A program made the position numbers and the translations under genes. A stretch of 64,000 bases of DNA, taken from assembly GCF_014490725.1 (NCBI RefSeq), contig NZ_JACOQL010000005.1, positions 186,001 through 250,000 on the forward strand, in the 5' to 3' direction. This DNA is from Paracoccus amoyensis. Lineage in GTDB: Bacteria > Pseudomonadota > Alphaproteobacteria > Rhodobacterales > Rhodobacteraceae. Shown here one piece after another: positions 27,034-37,236 of the stretch (position 1 is its first letter; each line of letters opens with the position of its first letter). Below the pieces are notes generated by a model. That model saw only the letters and a program-made list of their open reading frames with translations. It was not told the DNA's origin and searched no databases.

Positions 27034-28499
27034 GACGGCTCTTTCATGGAATGTAGGTCACGCAAGGCGCGGCGATTGATTTTGCCGGTCGCGGTGCGGG
27101 GCAGGGTGTCCAGATGAATATATTCACGGGGCTGCTTGTATCGCGCGATTTTGGCATCTGCCAGCTTGCTAAGGTCACTGGCGGGGGCATTGCCCGTCCA
27201 GAAGGCCGCGATGATCGAAATGCCGGGGCCGACCGACAGTTCGGTCACCGCCACATCTCCGGCTTCGGGATGGGTGGCCAACACCTCTTCAACCTCTGAC
27301 GGGGCCACGCGAAAGCCCCCCGCGTTCATGATGTCATCAGCGCGGCCCAGCAAGGTGATTGCCCCCCTCTCATCGGCAATTGCGTGATCGCCCGTCATGA
27401 ACCAGTCGCCCCGCATTCGGGCGGCCGTTTCCTGAGGTTGGTCCAGATAGCCCAGAAACAGACCGGGATCACTGCGGTGCACGGCAAGTGCACCGGAATG
27501 CCCGGGGGGCAGGGGCTGGCCGGTGTCGTCCAAGATGGCGATATTGCGGCCCGGCTGCGGAAAACCGGCCGTTCCGGGTGGGGCCGGGCGATCAGGATTG
27601 CCGGACAGAAACGTCGATATCTCCGACGCACCCATTGCTTCATGCAGGTCGGTGCCGGTGCGGGCCTGCCAGGCTGCACGAAGTCCGGGGTCAAGACGCT
27701 CGCCCGCCGCCAGCCCGTGCCGCAAAGACGCGACGGGCTTCCAATCGCTGCGCAACAACCTGCGAAAAATACCCGGAGCGCCCGCAAGGATGGTTGCACC
27801 ATGGCGCGACGCCAGCAGCGGGATTTGCTCAATCGCGGTGCCCTCGGCCGGGATCAGCGCGGTCGCGCCCACGGTCCACGGGTCCATCAGGCCAGTGCCC
27901 AGCGTAAAGGTCCAGTTAAACGCCCCTGCATGCATCATCCGATCACTGCTTTGCAGCCCATACCAGCCGTCAAACATCATCTGTCGGGCCAGAATCGCGC
28001 GATGGGCGTGCATGACGGCGCGTGGTTGGCCAGAGCTTCCCGACGTATAAATGATATAGGCCAATCGGTCCGGGTCACCCTGATCGAACTCTGCGGGGGG
28101 CAGGTCTGCGAACTCTGCCAGTTCAGCCTCGGTCAGGATCGCCGCCGAATGCCGGGGCAGGGCGATATTCGGTCCGGCTATGATCATCGCCGGATCGGTC
28201 TGCTCCGCCAGCTTGGTGATCTCACTCTCGGTCAGCATGGCCGAGGTTGGGATCGGAATGATCCCTGCCGTGATGGCGCCCAGATAGGCAATCGGAAACG
28301 CGGGCGTATTGCCCAACCGCATCAATAGACGATCACCGGGATTCAGGCCGGCTTGCAGCAATCCTGTCGCCGTCCCGCGCACGGCGGCGATCAATTGCGC
28401 ATAGGACCAGCATTCTGCCTTGGTCGGGCTGAGCACAGACAGGGCAAGTTTGTCGGGATGTGCCTGCCCCGCGCGCAAGACATGTTCAGCCAGGTTCAT
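27030..28499 (-). CDS. AMP-dependent acyl-CoA synthetase/ligase (class I adenylate-forming)
   Basis: The protein has 489 residues. The P-loop-like motif YTSGSSGQPRAVMH is at about residues 146-159, GASEIST supplies the aromatic/acid-binding A5-type motif, the hinge is GDWFMTGDHA, and GRADDIMNAGGFRVAP and the C-terminal Lys in LPRTATGKINRR complete the set. It activates a carboxylic acid as acyl-AMP and transfers it to CoA; benzoate- or acetate-like substrates are possible. CGGAGGATCGCA precedes ATG 28499. It is the first gene of the run to the DsbA and MFS genes. Confidence 0.92.
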   Translation of the reverse strand: MNLAEHVLRAGQAHPDKLALSVLSPTKAECWSYAQLIAAVRGTATGLLQAGLNPGDRLLMRLGNTPAFPIAYLGAITAGIIPIPTSAMLTESEITKLAEQTDPAMIIAGPNIALPRHSAAILTEAELAEFADLPPAEFDQGDPDRLAYIIYTSGSSGQPRAVMHAHRAILARQMMFDGWYGLQSSDRMMHAGAFNWTFTLGTGLMDPWTVGATALIPAEGTAIEQIPLLASRHGATILAGAPGIFRRLLRSDWKPVASLRHGLAAGERLDPGLRAAWQARTGTDLHEAMGASEISTFLSGNPDRPAPPGTAGFPQPGRNIAILDDTGQPLPPGHSGALAVHRSDPGLFLGYLDQPQETAARMRGDWFMTGDHAIADERGAITLLGRADDIMNAGGFRVAPSEVEEVLATHPEAGDVAVTELSVGPGISIIAAFWTGNAPASDLSKLADAKIARYKQPREYIHLDTLPRTATGKINRRALRDLHSMKEPS

Positions 28500-28618
28500 T
28501 GCGATCCTCCGCAACAGATGGTCGAACCATGTATTTCAGAAGCAGAGGGTCGTGCGCAACCGTGCCGGCGCGTCCTGAGGCAGATAATGAATTCGCGCCT
28601 GATTTGGCTGACAGGCAA

Positions 28619-28644
28619 TAAAAAACGGCCCCTGAAAGGGCCGT
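28619..28644 (-). terminator. Terminator of the cold-shock gene
   Basis: Arms ACGGCCC (28625-28631) and GGGCCGT (28638-28644) flank a 6-base loop. On the minus strand the stem is followed directly by TTTTTATT. This is a textbook intrinsic terminator 22 bp past the cold-shock stop. Confidence 0.9.
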
Positions 28645-28665
28645 CTAGAAAGCATTCAAGATTTA

Positions 28666-28872
28666 TCAGAGCAGCTTCAGATCACTGGCCGAAGCGCGAC
28701 CATCACGACCCGACTGCAGTTCGTATTCGATCTTCTGGTTGTCTTTCAAACCCGTCAGCCCGGCGCGTTCAACCGCCGAGATGTGCACGAAGATGTCTTT
28801 TCCACCGTCATCGGGGGCAATAAAGCCAAAGCCTTTGGTGGCGTTGAACCATTTAACCGTTCCGGTCGCCAT
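28666..28872 (-). CDS. Cold-shock protein (CspA family)
   Basis: This 68-residue single cold-shock domain protein binds single-stranded RNA or DNA. It has both nucleic-acid motifs: KGFGFIAPD (RNP1) and KDIFVHIS (RNP2). The start [10 protein letters not shown] is typical. AAGGAGAGAACGG precedes the ATG. The frame is open upstream, but the extra residues are not cold-shock-like. The 207 bp between its start and the end of thrS should hold its promoter and a long leader, in which I see no coding frame. Confidence 0.97.
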   Translation of the reverse strand: MATGTVKWFNATKGFGFIAPDDGGKDIFVHISAVERAGLTGLKDNQKIEYELQSGRDGRASASDLKLL

Positions 28873-29079
28873 AACCGTTCTCTCCTTCAAATCATCCCGA
28901 CGCAGGATTGCGCCAAGCCGTGCAGCCAGCTTTCGGTAATCCGGCTGCCCATCGAAAGGGAGGCGGTAGAAAGTCATTCGCTCACGCATTCGAGATGATG
29001 AACGAATCATGCGGAAACGCAAGCGCGAAACGCCCCAAAATCATTTTTGGAGCGTAAGGCATTGCGATGTCGGCGCTTT

Positions 29080-31026
29080 TTAGCGCAGATCGGGTGGCGT
29101 AGCTTCCGCCGTCAAGGAGGCGATAGCTTCGTCCAACGGCACCGTCCGGCTGCCTTGTTGATCAAGGCGACGGATCGAAACAGTCCGTTCTTCAACTTCT
29201 TTCATACCAATCGCCAAAATGGCTGGCACCTTGGTAAGCGAGTGTTCGCGAACTTTATAGTTGATCTTTTCGTTACGTATATCGGCCTCGGCACGTATAC
29301 CGGCCCGTTTCAAAGCTTCAACAATTTCCCGGACGTAATCATCCGCGTCCGACACGATCGAGGCAACGACGACCTGACGCGGCGCCAGCCAGAAGGGCAG
29401 TTTGCCAGCATAGTTTTCGATCAGCATGCCGATGAACCGCTCGAAACTGCCAAGGGTCGCGCGGTGCAGCATGATCGGGCGATGCTTGGCGCCGTCTTCG
29501 CCGATATAATTGGCGTCCAGACGCTCGGGCAGGTTGGGATCGACCTGCAAGGTGCCGCATTGCCAGTCGCGACCGATCGCGTCGGTCAGCACGAATTCCA
29601 GCTTTGGCCCATAGAACGCGCCTTCGCCCTCGAATACCTCGTAGGTATGGCCGGTGGCGGTGACAGCATTGGCCAGCGCGGCTTCTGCGTGGTCCCAGCT
29701 TTCCTCGCTCCCGATCCGCTTTTCAGGGCGCGTGGACAGTTTGATCCGCCAACTGTCGAAACCAAGATCGGAATAGGTGCGCGACAGGAAATCGATGAAG
29801 CGCCGCGATTCCGCCTCGATCTGTGCCTCGGTGCAGAAAATATGGGCGTCATCCTGCGTAAATCCGCGCACACGCATGATGCCATGCAGCGCGCCCGAGG
29901 GTTCATAGCGGTTGCAGGATCCAAACTCGGCCATGCGCAAAGGCAGATCGCGATAGGATTTCAGCCCGACATTGAAGACCTGCACATGGCAGGGGCAGTT
30001 CATCGGCTTCAGGGCATTGACGGTTTTTTCACGTGCATGTTCTTCGTCCACTTCGACAATGAACATGTGTTCCTGATAGTTTTCCCAGTGGCCGGATTCC
30101 TCCCACAATTTGCGGCTGACCACCTGTGGCGTGTTCACTTCGACATAACCCCCCGCACGCTGGCGGCGGCGCATATAGTCCTGCAGGGCGATATAGATGT
30201 TCCAGCCATTCGGGTGCCAGAAGACCTGGCCCGGAGCTTCTTCCTGCATGTGGAACAGATCCATTTCACGGCCCAGCTTGCGGTGGTCGCGCTTGGCAGC
30301 CTCTTCCAGCATGTGCATATGGGCCTTCAGGTCGTCCCGATTGCGGAAGGCCACGCCATAAATCCGTTGCAGCATCGGACGAGAGCTGTCGCCCAGCCAA
30401 TAGGCGCCCGCGACATGCGTCAGCTTGAAGGCGTCCGCGGGCAGCTGACCGGTATTTTGCAGATGTGGACCACGGCAAAGATCCTGCCAGTCGCCATGCC
30501 AATACATCCGCAGGTCTTCGCCTTCGGGAATGCGGTTGATCAACTCTACCTTAAACGGCTCATTTTTTTCGGTGTAAAAGGCGATGGCGCGGTCGCGATC
30601 CCAGACTTCGGTGCGAACGGGATCACGCGCGGCGATGATCTCTTTCATCTGCGCCTCGATTGCGCCCAGATCTTCGGGGGTAAATGGCTCGGCCCGGTCA
30701 AAGTCATAGAACCAGCCCTTGTCGCGAACCGGACCGATGGTGACTTTCACATCGGGCCAGATTTCCTGCACCGCGCGGGCCATGACATGGGCGAAATCGT
30801 GACGGATCAGCTCCAGCGCCGGACCCTCGTCCTTCATCGTATTGATTGCGATGGTCCCGTTGTCATTGATCGGCCATTGCAGGTCGATATGACGACCATC
30901 CAGCGAGGCCGAGATAGCACGCTTGGCAAGGCTGGGGGCAATGCTTTCGGCGACCTCGGCCGCGGTAATGCCGGCGGGATAGTCGCGCGAATTGCCATCG
31001 GGGAAGGTCAAAGAGATCTGGGACAT
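29080..31026 (-). CDS. thrS: Threonyl-tRNA synthetase
   Basis: A class II synthetase of 648 residues that charges tRNA-Thr. The domains in order are an N-terminal TGS domain (about 1-65), the editing/second domain (about 70-225, with [15 protein letters not shown]), the catalytic core with zinc ligands ([10 protein letters not shown], and [18 protein letters not shown] as motif 2), and a C-terminal anticodon-binding domain (about 545-640). The ATG at 31026 is set by homology ([11 protein letters not shown]). It stands alone and divergent from an alpha/beta hydrolase gene. Confidence 0.98.
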   Translation of the reverse strand: MSQISLTFPDGNSRDYPAGITAAEVAESIAPSLAKRAISASLDGRHIDLQWPINDNGTIAINTMKDEGPALELIRHDFAHVMARAVQEIWPDVKVTIGPVRDKGWFYDFDRAEPFTPEDLGAIEAQMKEIIAARDPVRTEVWDRDRAIAFYTEKNEPFKVELINRIPEGEDLRMYWHGDWQDLCRGPHLQNTGQLPADAFKLTHVAGAYWLGDSSRPMLQRIYGVAFRNRDDLKAHMHMLEEAAKRDHRKLGREMDLFHMQEEAPGQVFWHPNGWNIYIALQDYMRRRQRAGGYVEVNTPQVVSRKLWEESGHWENYQEHMFIVEVDEEHAREKTVNALKPMNCPCHVQVFNVGLKSYRDLPLRMAEFGSCNRYEPSGALHGIMRVRGFTQDDAHIFCTEAQIEAESRRFIDFLSRTYSDLGFDSWRIKLSTRPEKRIGSEESWDHAEAALANAVTATGHTYEVFEGEGAFYGPKLEFVLTDAIGRDWQCGTLQVDPNLPERLDANYIGEDGAKHRPIMLHRATLGSFERFIGMLIENYAGKLPFWLAPRQVVVASIVSDADDYVREIVEALKRAGIRAEADIRNEKINYKVREHSLTKVPAILAIGMKEVEERTVSIRRLDQQGSRTVPLDEAIASLTAEATPPDLR

Positions 31027-31175
31027 GAAGTTCTCCTCGTCGGTTTGGCGCCCACGGAACGCCCGGTTGCGGGTTATGTTGGCGGTGACATGGACCCCGA
31101 CGCGAAAACTGTCAAGATAGGGGGCAGCATCTGGCCTGCCAAAGGGCCGCAAGACATATGACGCAGGAGCGGCGA

Positions 31176-31916
31176 ATGAGCGACTATCTGGAAACATCGG
31201 CGGGCAGGCGCATCGCCTTTCACAGCACACCGGGCAAGGGGCCGGGCGTGGTTTTCCTTGGCGGGTTCAAGTCGGACATGACCGGCACCAAGGCACTTTA
31301 TCTGGAGGAATGGGCGCAACGGACAGGCCGCGCCTTTCTGCGCTTTGACTATTCCGGCCATGGCGACAGCAGCGGCCAGTTCGAGGATGGCTGCATCGGC
31401 GACTGGGCTGAAGATGCGCGGGCGATTATCGAAGCGCAGACAGATGGCCCGCAGATTCTGGTCGGATCGTCGATGGGCGGTTGGATCAGTCTGCTGCTGG
31501 CGCGGTCGATGCCGCAGCGGGTCGCCGGGTTGGTGACAATCGCCGCCGCGCCGGACTTTACAGAGCAGGGGTTTTGGCCAAGTTTCAGCGAAGACCAGCG
31601 CAAGACATTGCTTCAGAGCGGCCGTCTTGAATTGCCCAGCGACTATAGTGACGATCCTTATGTCATTACCCGCCAGTTGATCGAGGATGGCCGCGAACAG
31701 CTGGTGATGACGGAACCGTTGCCATTGCCGTTCCCCACGCGGTTTTTGCAGGGAACAGCGGATGACGACGTGCCGATGCAATGGGCGCTGGATCTGTTGG
31801 ATCACGCCACGGGCGATGATATCCGCCTGACCCTTGTCAAAGGGGCGGATCATCGGTTTTCGACGCCTGAATGTCTGGCGCTGATTTCGACGGCTGTCGA
31901 AGATGTTCTGGGGTAG
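31176..31916 (+). CDS. Alpha/beta hydrolase
   Basis: About 246 residues. The nucleophile elbow GSSMGGW and a late His in VKGADHRFS, with an acid in GTADDDVPM, complete the triad. The fold begins with [16 protein letters not shown], similar to the ABHD10-type or palmitoyl-thioesterase-like hydrolases of alphaproteobacteria. The ATG at 31176 follows AGGAGCGGCG; an ATG at 31158 in frame is less well placed. It overlaps the next hydrolase by 14 bp. The substrate is unknown. Confidence 0.9.
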   Translation: MSDYLETSAGRRIAFHSTPGKGPGVVFLGGFKSDMTGTKALYLEEWAQRTGRAFLRFDYSGHGDSSGQFEDGCIGDWAEDARAIIEAQTDGPQILVGSSMGGWISLLLARSMPQRVAGLVTIAAAPDFTEQGFWPSFSEDQRKTLLQSGRLELPSDYSDDPYVITRQLIEDGREQLVMTEPLPLPFPTRFLQGTADDDVPMQWALDLLDHATGDDIRLTLVKGADHRFSTPECLALISTAVEDVLG

Positions 31917-32877
31917 AATCGCCCTTGGGTTCATCCTTGTCGCAGGCGCAGTCATTGCCTTGGGACCGCGAGAGCGGGTGCGGCTTGGGCATGTGACGAT
32001 GGATCTGCCGACGACGCCTGATGAATGGCTGGCGCAAAGAGAGCGGGGGATCAGGGCCGAGGTTGCGTCCTATCTGCGATGGGCGGAAGGGCCGGGGAGG
32101 CAGGCAGATGTTGCCATCGTCTATGTTCACGGCTTTTCAGCCAGCCCCGGCGAGTTGCGACCGCTGCCCGAAGATCTGGCACGCAGCTTGGGGGCAAACC
32201 TGCTGGCCATTCGCCTGACCGGGCATGGGCAGGACGGGCAGGCCTTGGCACAAGCGCGGGCACAGGATTGGTGGCGTGATCTGGCGCAGGCGTTGTTTTA
32301 TGCGCGGCAGATGGGGCGCAAGGTTGTCGTTCTGGGCATGTCCACCGGTGCGGCATTGGTGGCCGAAGCCGCGCGAGATCCGCAGCTTTCAACCAAGTTC
32401 GACGCCGCAATCCTGTTGTCGCCGAATTTCAGGATGCGGAACAAGTGGGCATGGGCGCTGCGGCTGCCATGGCTGCGTCAGGTTTTGGCAGTCTTGGGCG
32501 ATCCCGAGCGCTGTTTCAAGCCGCGCAACGATCTGCACGCAGCTTTGTGGACCCATTGTTATCCTGTCGCGGCAACGCTGCCGGTTGCTGCGCTGAACGC
32601 GCAAATCCAGCGCGGTGATTTTATCGACGCCAAGGTGCCAGCGCTGTTTATCTGGTCGGACAGGGACAGGATCGTCGATCATCGCGTCAGCCAGTATATC
32701 GCCGACAGCTGGGGCGGTCAGGTCCAGACGCTGATCGTCGAACCGGGGCCGCGGGATGACCCGGACGCCCATGTCATCGCCGGTGACGCGCTGTCCCCGG
32801 CGATGAATCAGATATTGACGCAGGCGATATCAGACTGGATCAGCAAGACGCCCGCTCAGAACGTCAAAGAAAAATGA
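31903..32877 (+). CDS. Membrane-anchored alpha/beta hydrolase
   Basis: The protein has 324 residues. An N-terminal hydrophobic helix (ALGFILVAGAVIAL) suggests an inner-membrane anchor or uncleaved signal. The hydrolase fold starts at about residue 65 (VAIVYVHGFSASPGELRPL). The nucleophile is in GMSTGAALV, the acid in WSDRDRIVDH, and the His near the end in DAHVIAG. It overlaps the upstream hydrolase by 14 bp and the convergent PNPOx-like gene by 22 bp. The substrate is unknown. Confidence 0.88.
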   Translation: MFWGRIALGFILVAGAVIALGPRERVRLGHVTMDLPTTPDEWLAQRERGIRAEVASYLRWAEGPGRQADVAIVYVHGFSASPGELRPLPEDLARSLGANLLAIRLTGHGQDGQALAQARAQDWWRDLAQALFYARQMGRKVVVLGMSTGAALVAEAARDPQLSTKFDAAILLSPNFRMRNKWAWALRLPWLRQVLAVLGDPERCFKPRNDLHAALWTHCYPVAATLPVAALNAQIQRGDFIDAKVPALFIWSDRDRIVDHRVSQYIADSWGGQVQTLIVEPGPRDDPDAHVIAGDALSPAMNQILTQAISDWISKTPAQNVKEK

Positions 32878-33329
32878 TCGCCCATATCGGGCTTCGATCC
32901 TGTCACCTTTGACTTCGCGATTTCGTACAGGAACGACAGGCTGCCTTCGGTCGCCCAGACCTCGGCATCGGTCAAATCCATGCGGACCAGTTGCACATCG
33001 GGATCTTGCGGCCCGTCTTCGAACCAGCTTGAGGCGACGGTATTCCACAGCTCATCCAGCTGTTCCTTGTCATCGGACAGAGACAATCGGCCCGCGATCC
33101 GGGCGTAAAGCCCCTTCTTTTCGCTGCTGACGATATATGTGCCGTCCTGCGGCCCGCTTTGCAGGGCTTTGACCAAATCGGTTCCCTTGGCGGTGATGAA
33201 CCACAGCGTGTTGGTGTCGTCATCGGCGTAATGCGACATCGGCAGGAAGCGTGCGGTGGCGTTAAGCCCCAGCATCCCGGCATTGATATCTTCAAGCCGA
33301 TCCCAGAACGTTTCTTTATGGTCCGACAT
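32856..33329 (-). CDS. Pyridoxamine 5'-phosphate oxidase-like general stress protein
   Basis: A 157-residue split-barrel flavin-binding-type protein (general stress protein 26 / PNPOx-like family). It has ATARFLPMSHYADDDTNTLWF, ITAKGTDLVKAL and a middle segment GRLSLSDDKEQLDELWN typical of the group. Members bind FMN or F420 or act in stress response; catalysis is not established. GAGGAGAC precedes the ATG. It is convergent with the membrane hydrolase gene. Confidence 0.88.
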   Translation of the reverse strand: MSDHKETFWDRLEDINAGMLGLNATARFLPMSHYADDDTNTLWFITAKGTDLVKALQSGPQDGTYIVSSEKKGLYARIAGRLSLSDDKEQLDELWNTVASSWFEDGPQDPDVQLVRMDLTDAEVWATEGSLSFLYEIAKSKVTGSKPDMGDHFSLTF

Positions 33330-33390
33330 CTAAGTCTCCTCACATTCAAGGGTGTGAGGATCAAACGCGGATCAGGAACCAGAGTTCCGG

Positions 33391-34734
33391 TCAGACGGCG
33401 ATCTTGCCGTTATTTGCCAATGTGTCGTTTGCCACGGCACAGTCGCCGCCACGGGTCCGGCGTTTGCGTGGGGCTTCGGTCTGGGCGGGGCCGGCGTTCT
33501 CATCGATGAAGTCCAGCACCAGCGGGCGGATATTCAACCGCCACGACTTGCCCGCGAAAATGCCATAGTGACCAGCGCCGGGTTCAAGATGCTGAACCTT
33601 CTTTTCCGCAGGCACGCCGCTGCACATTTCCAGTGCCGCAACGCATTGGCCGGGGGCGGAAATGTCATCATTTGCGCCTTCAACGGTCATGACGGCAACA
33701 TCTGTGATCTTGGTGATGTCGACGGGATTGCCATTCACGGTAAAGCGGTTCTGCGCGATTTCGGCATTCTTGAAGATACGCTCGACCGTGGACAGGTAGA
33801 ATTCGGCGGTCATGTCCATGACGGCCAGATATTCATCATAGAACTGATTGTGCTTATCCCCCTCGAACGCATCGCCACGGGCTTCCGCAAAGATCTGGTC
33901 GATAAAGGCGCGGGCATGGGTTTCGGCGTTCATCGCGATAAAGGAACTAAGTTGCGCCAGACCCGGATAGACCATGCGGCCCGCGCCACGGTATTTGAAG
34001 CCGACCGATTGGATAACCAGATGCTCCAGCTCACCCATGGTGACGCGGTTGCCGAAATCGGTGACTTCGGTGGCGGCGGCATCGGGATCAACCGGGCCGC
34101 CGATCAGCGTCAGGGTGCGCGGCTGTGCCGCCGGATCATGTTCTGCCAGGATAGCGGTCGCGGCCAGCGCCAGCGGGGCAGGCTGACAAACCGCAATGAC
34201 GTTGGTGTCAGGGCCAAGGAACTTGATGAAGTCCACCAGATAGCTGGTGTAATCTTCGACATCGAACTTGCCTTCGCTGACCGGGATATCGCGGGCATTG
34301 TTCCAATCCGTCACATAGACGTCGCAATCGGGCAGCAATGACACAACGGTAGAGCGCAGAAGGGTGGCATAATGGCCCGACATCGGTGCGACCAACAACA
34401 CCTTGCGCTGTGACGGTTCGCGACGGGCAACGCGGAAATGCAGCAGATCGCCAAAGGCGCGACGCATGACCGGCTCGATATAGACGATGTGATCCTGACC
34501 GTCGGCTCCGGGGATCGCCGGGATGCGCCAGCCGGGCTTGATAACCATCCGAGCGAAACTGCGTTCGGTCACGCGGCCCCACGCACTCATCAGTTTGAAA
34601 GCCGGGTTAAGGGTAAGGGCGAACGCAGGGTAAGAACCGATGGCGCGCGCCGTTGCACCCAGCCATTCATTGGTATTTCGGACTGTTTCCATGGCGTCAT
34701 AAGAAACAATGCCAGTCAAACCACGTTTACCCAT
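33391..34734 (-). CDS. phaZ: Intracellular polyhydroxyalkanoate depolymerase (PhaZ)
   Basis: PhaZ mobilises stored PHB granules. The protein has about 447 residues. It has the intracellular depolymerase lipase-box-like motif VCQPAPLAL with Cys in place of Ser, an acid in VEGANDDISAPGQ, and the His in GAGHYGIFAGKSW. The start is placed at ATG 34734 (MGKRGLTG), after CGAAAGGCG; the long upstream frame has no homology. It is divergent from phaC across 132 bp, where TGC-rich elements (GCTGCAATGCGG, TGCGCTGCGACC) may bind PhaR. Confidence 0.93.
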   Translation of the reverse strand: MGKRGLTGIVSYDAMETVRNTNEWLGATARAIGSYPAFALTLNPAFKLMSAWGRVTERSFARMVIKPGWRIPAIPGADGQDHIVYIEPVMRRAFGDLLHFRVARREPSQRKVLLVAPMSGHYATLLRSTVVSLLPDCDVYVTDWNNARDIPVSEGKFDVEDYTSYLVDFIKFLGPDTNVIAVCQPAPLALAATAILAEHDPAAQPRTLTLIGGPVDPDAAATEVTDFGNRVTMGELEHLVIQSVGFKYRGAGRMVYPGLAQLSSFIAMNAETHARAFIDQIFAEARGDAFEGDKHNQFYDEYLAVMDMTAEFYLSTVERIFKNAEIAQNRFTVNGNPVDITKITDVAVMTVEGANDDISAPGQCVAALEMCSGVPAEKKVQHLEPGAGHYGIFAGKSWRLNIRPLVLDFIDENAGPAQTEAPRKRRTRGGDCAVANDTLANNGKIAV

Positions 34735-34866
34735 TTGCCCGCGCCTTTCGCTGCAATGCGGCGGTTTTCGTGCGAGTGGGCCTCTCTTATAATTATGAAA
34801 GCCCCATTTGCGCTGCGACCGCCCTGCGCATATCATTTTGGTTGTTAATAGGGGGGAAGCCGGTTC

Positions 34867-37029
34867 ATGGCAAGGACAACACGTGGCGCGCGCACGAAAG
34901 CGCAAGAGAAAGGTGCTTCTGGCGAAACATCTGAAAAGCAGATGAAAGTTGCGCAGACAAAAGCGAAAGCAGCAGGAAAGTCTGCCGCGTCCAAGGCAGA
35001 ATCAGCAAAAACCGAAAGGAAGCCAGCGGCAGCCAAAGCAGCGACGAGTCGCGCGAAAACCACTCCTCGCAAGGCTGCTGCAGCAGCGCCCAAACCAGCC
35101 GCTGCGCCGCAGAAAACGCAGCCGTCAAAGGTTGAGGCACCCGCCGTTCAACTGGAAAAAGCTGCGTCTGTCACCTCGGGGCGGGTGGATTCCTCACACC
35201 CGGAAACGCCCAAGCAACCTGATCCCGCGCAGGTCATGAAAGAGGCGCTGAAGATTGGTGCCTCGGCCCCAACAGCACGCCGTCTTGCGGAAAACATAGA
35301 GCGGATCGAGGCGCTAAGTCAGCGCCTGATGACTGCCTTTTCATCACGCGGCATGCCAAACCCCGGTGTCGAAGGCCCCGGACCCGACTTCATCATGACG
35401 GCCACAAATGCCTGGATGAAGACGATGACGGACCGGCCTAGCCGGGTGATCGAACAGCAGGTGAATTTCTGGGGTGAAACACTGAAAAACTACGCCAACG
35501 CGCAAGTCGCCCTGGCGAAGGGAAAATTTGATCTGCCGGATGTGGCGCAGGACGATGAGCCAAAGGACAAGCGCTTTTCCAACGCCCTGTGGCGCACGCA
35601 TCCTTATTTCAAGTTTGTCAAACGACAGTATCAGATCAATGTCGAAACGCTGCGGGATGCGGCGGATTCGCTGGAGCTGTCGGACGATGTTGCGCGTCGC
35701 CGCATCGACTGGATGACCAACCAGATCATCGACATGATCTCACCCACCAACTTTCTGGCAACCAATCCGGACGCGCTGGAACGTGCCGTGGCGACCGAGG
35801 GCGAAAGCCTTGTGAAGGGGCTGGAAAACCTGGTCCGCGATGTCGAACAAAGCGGCGGCGAAATGGTTGTGTCGCTGGCTGATCGCAATGCCTTTACCGT
35901 AGGCGAGAATATCGGCAATTCCGAGGGGATCGTTGTTCATCGCACCCCCATGTTCGAGCTGATCCAATACAAACCAACGACCGATCAGGTGTATGAATTG
36001 CCCCTGCTGATTTTCCCGCCCTGGATCAATAAATTCTACATTCTGGACCTGAAGCCACAAAACAGCCTGATCCGCTGGATGGTTGACCAAGGTTATACGG
36101 TCTTTGTCGTCAGCTGGAAAAATCCGGATGCCAGCTATTCGGAAGTCGGGATGGAGGAATACGTTGCATCCTATCTTGAGGCGATGGACGTCGTTCTGGA
36201 AAAAACCGACCAGAAAAAGCTGAATGCCGTCGGCTATTGTATCGCAGGCACCACGCTGTCGCTGACCCTTGCCCTGCTGAAACAGCGTGGCGATACGCGG
36301 GTCAATTCGGCGACCTTGTTTACAACGCTGACCGATTTTTCGGATCAGGGTGAGTTTGTGACCTTCCTGCAGGACGATTTTGTGAACGGCATTGCGGAAG
36401 AAGTGTCACGTTATGGTCTGATGCGTGCCCAGCTGATGTCGCGCACGATGAGCTTCTTGCGTGCCAATGATCTGGTCTGGGGGCCAGCGATCCGCAGTTA
36501 CATGATGGGTGAGACACCTCCGGCGTTCGATCTGCTGTTCTGGAACGGCGACAGCACCAACCTGCCGGGGCGTATGGCGATGCAGTATCTGCGCCAGCTA
36601 TGTCAGCAAAATGCCTTTGCCACTGACGGCTTCGAGATATTCGGCCATAAGCTGCGACTGTCCGACGTGACCTTGCCGATGTGTGCGATCGCTTGTGAGA
36701 CCGACCATATCGCACCGTGGAAGGATTGCTGGCGTGGCGTTGCGGCCATGGGGTCACAGGACAAGACCTTCATCTTGTCCGAGTCCGGCCATATCGCCGG
36801 TATCGTTAATCCGCCCTCGAAAAAGAAATACGGTCATTACGTCGGGGGGCTGGATTATGCAAACGGGTTCCAGAAATGGCGCGACGACTCGACCTTTTCC
36901 GAAGGCAGCTGGTGGCCCCATTGGAGCGAATGGCTGGCGAATCGTTCGGGCAGAAAAGTGTCCGCGCGCGACCTGTCAGAGGGGCTTGAGCAGGCGCCGG
37001 GAACATATGTTCACGAACGTGCGGCCTGA
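34867..37029 (+). CDS. phaC: Class I polyhydroxyalkanoate synthase (PhaC) with long Lys/Ala-rich N-terminus
   Basis: PhaC polymerises (R)-3-hydroxyacyl-CoA on the granule surface. The protein has 720 residues. The catalytic Cys458 is in GYCIAGTT, the Asp in ETDHIAPWKDCWRG, and the His in SGHIAGIVNPPSKKKYGHY. The alpha/beta core covers about residues 370-690. The first 120 or so residues are an Ala/Lys/Pro-rich, histone H1-like extension (KAKAAGKSAASKAESAKTER), longer than in most class I enzymes, which are near 600 residues. GGGGGGAAG lies upstream of the start. A terminator and the phaP-phaR genes follow. Confidence 0.96.
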   Translation: MARTTRGARTKAQEKGASGETSEKQMKVAQTKAKAAGKSAASKAESAKTERKPAAAKAATSRAKTTPRKAAAAAPKPAAAPQKTQPSKVEAPAVQLEKAASVTSGRVDSSHPETPKQPDPAQVMKEALKIGASAPTARRLAENIERIEALSQRLMTAFSSRGMPNPGVEGPGPDFIMTATNAWMKTMTDRPSRVIEQQVNFWGETLKNYANAQVALAKGKFDLPDVAQDDEPKDKRFSNALWRTHPYFKFVKRQYQINVETLRDAADSLELSDDVARRRIDWMTNQIIDMISPTNFLATNPDALERAVATEGESLVKGLENLVRDVEQSGGEMVVSLADRNAFTVGENIGNSEGIVVHRTPMFELIQYKPTTDQVYELPLLIFPPWINKFYILDLKPQNSLIRWMVDQGYTVFVVSWKNPDASYSEVGMEEYVASYLEAMDVVLEKTDQKKLNAVGYCIAGTTLSLTLALLKQRGDTRVNSATLFTTLTDFSDQGEFVTFLQDDFVNGIAEEVSRYGLMRAQLMSRTMSFLRANDLVWGPAIRSYMMGETPPAFDLLFWNGDSTNLPGRMAMQYLRQLCQQNAFATDGFEIFGHKLRLSDVTLPMCAIACETDHIAPWKDCWRGVAAMGSQDKTFILSESGHIAGIVNPPSKKKYGHYVGGLDYANGFQKWRDDSTFSEGSWWPHWSEWLANRSGRKVSARDLSEGLEQAPGTYVHERAA

Positions 37030-37064
37030 CGGTGAGGGCCTAACCAGCTGATTTTATTTACTGG

Positions 37065-37096
37065 CGGCGAGGGGGAAGTTCCCTCGCCGTTTGTTT
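37065..37096 (+). terminator. Terminator of phaC
   Basis: 9-bp arms CGGCGAGGG (37065-37073) and CCCTCGCCG (37081-37089) flank a 7-base loop, followed by TTTGTTT. It separates phaC from the phaP promoter. Confidence 0.88.
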
Positions 37097-37103
37097 GTAA
37101 ATA

Positions 37104-37124
37104 TTTTGCTGCAGCGCAGCAAAA
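37104..37124. promoter_or_regulatory. PhaR operator upstream of phaP
   Basis: 9-bp inverted arms TTTTGCTGC (37104-37112) and GCAGCAAAA (37116-37124) enclose a 3-base centre. The core reads CTGC-N3-GCAG, matching the TGC-rich consensus reported for PhaR of Paracoccus. A second TGC/GCA-rich element (ATGCTGCATTGCGGCATGC) follows at 37134-37152. PhaR is expected to repress phaP here. Confidence 0.8.
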
Positions 37125-37236
37125 AGACTTGAAATGCTGCATTGCGGCATGCATATTGTCCTTACGAAATACAAAACGCGACGAATGTCTCTTCCTCCCT
37201 GTCGATCCCATCGTCGCAAGAACTAGGAGCAATACC

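Noticed and set aside
29047-31161. 704-codon open frame on the plus strand opposite thrS
   Set aside because: It is a mirror of the high-GC thrS frame; the thrS protein has full-length homology and this one has none.
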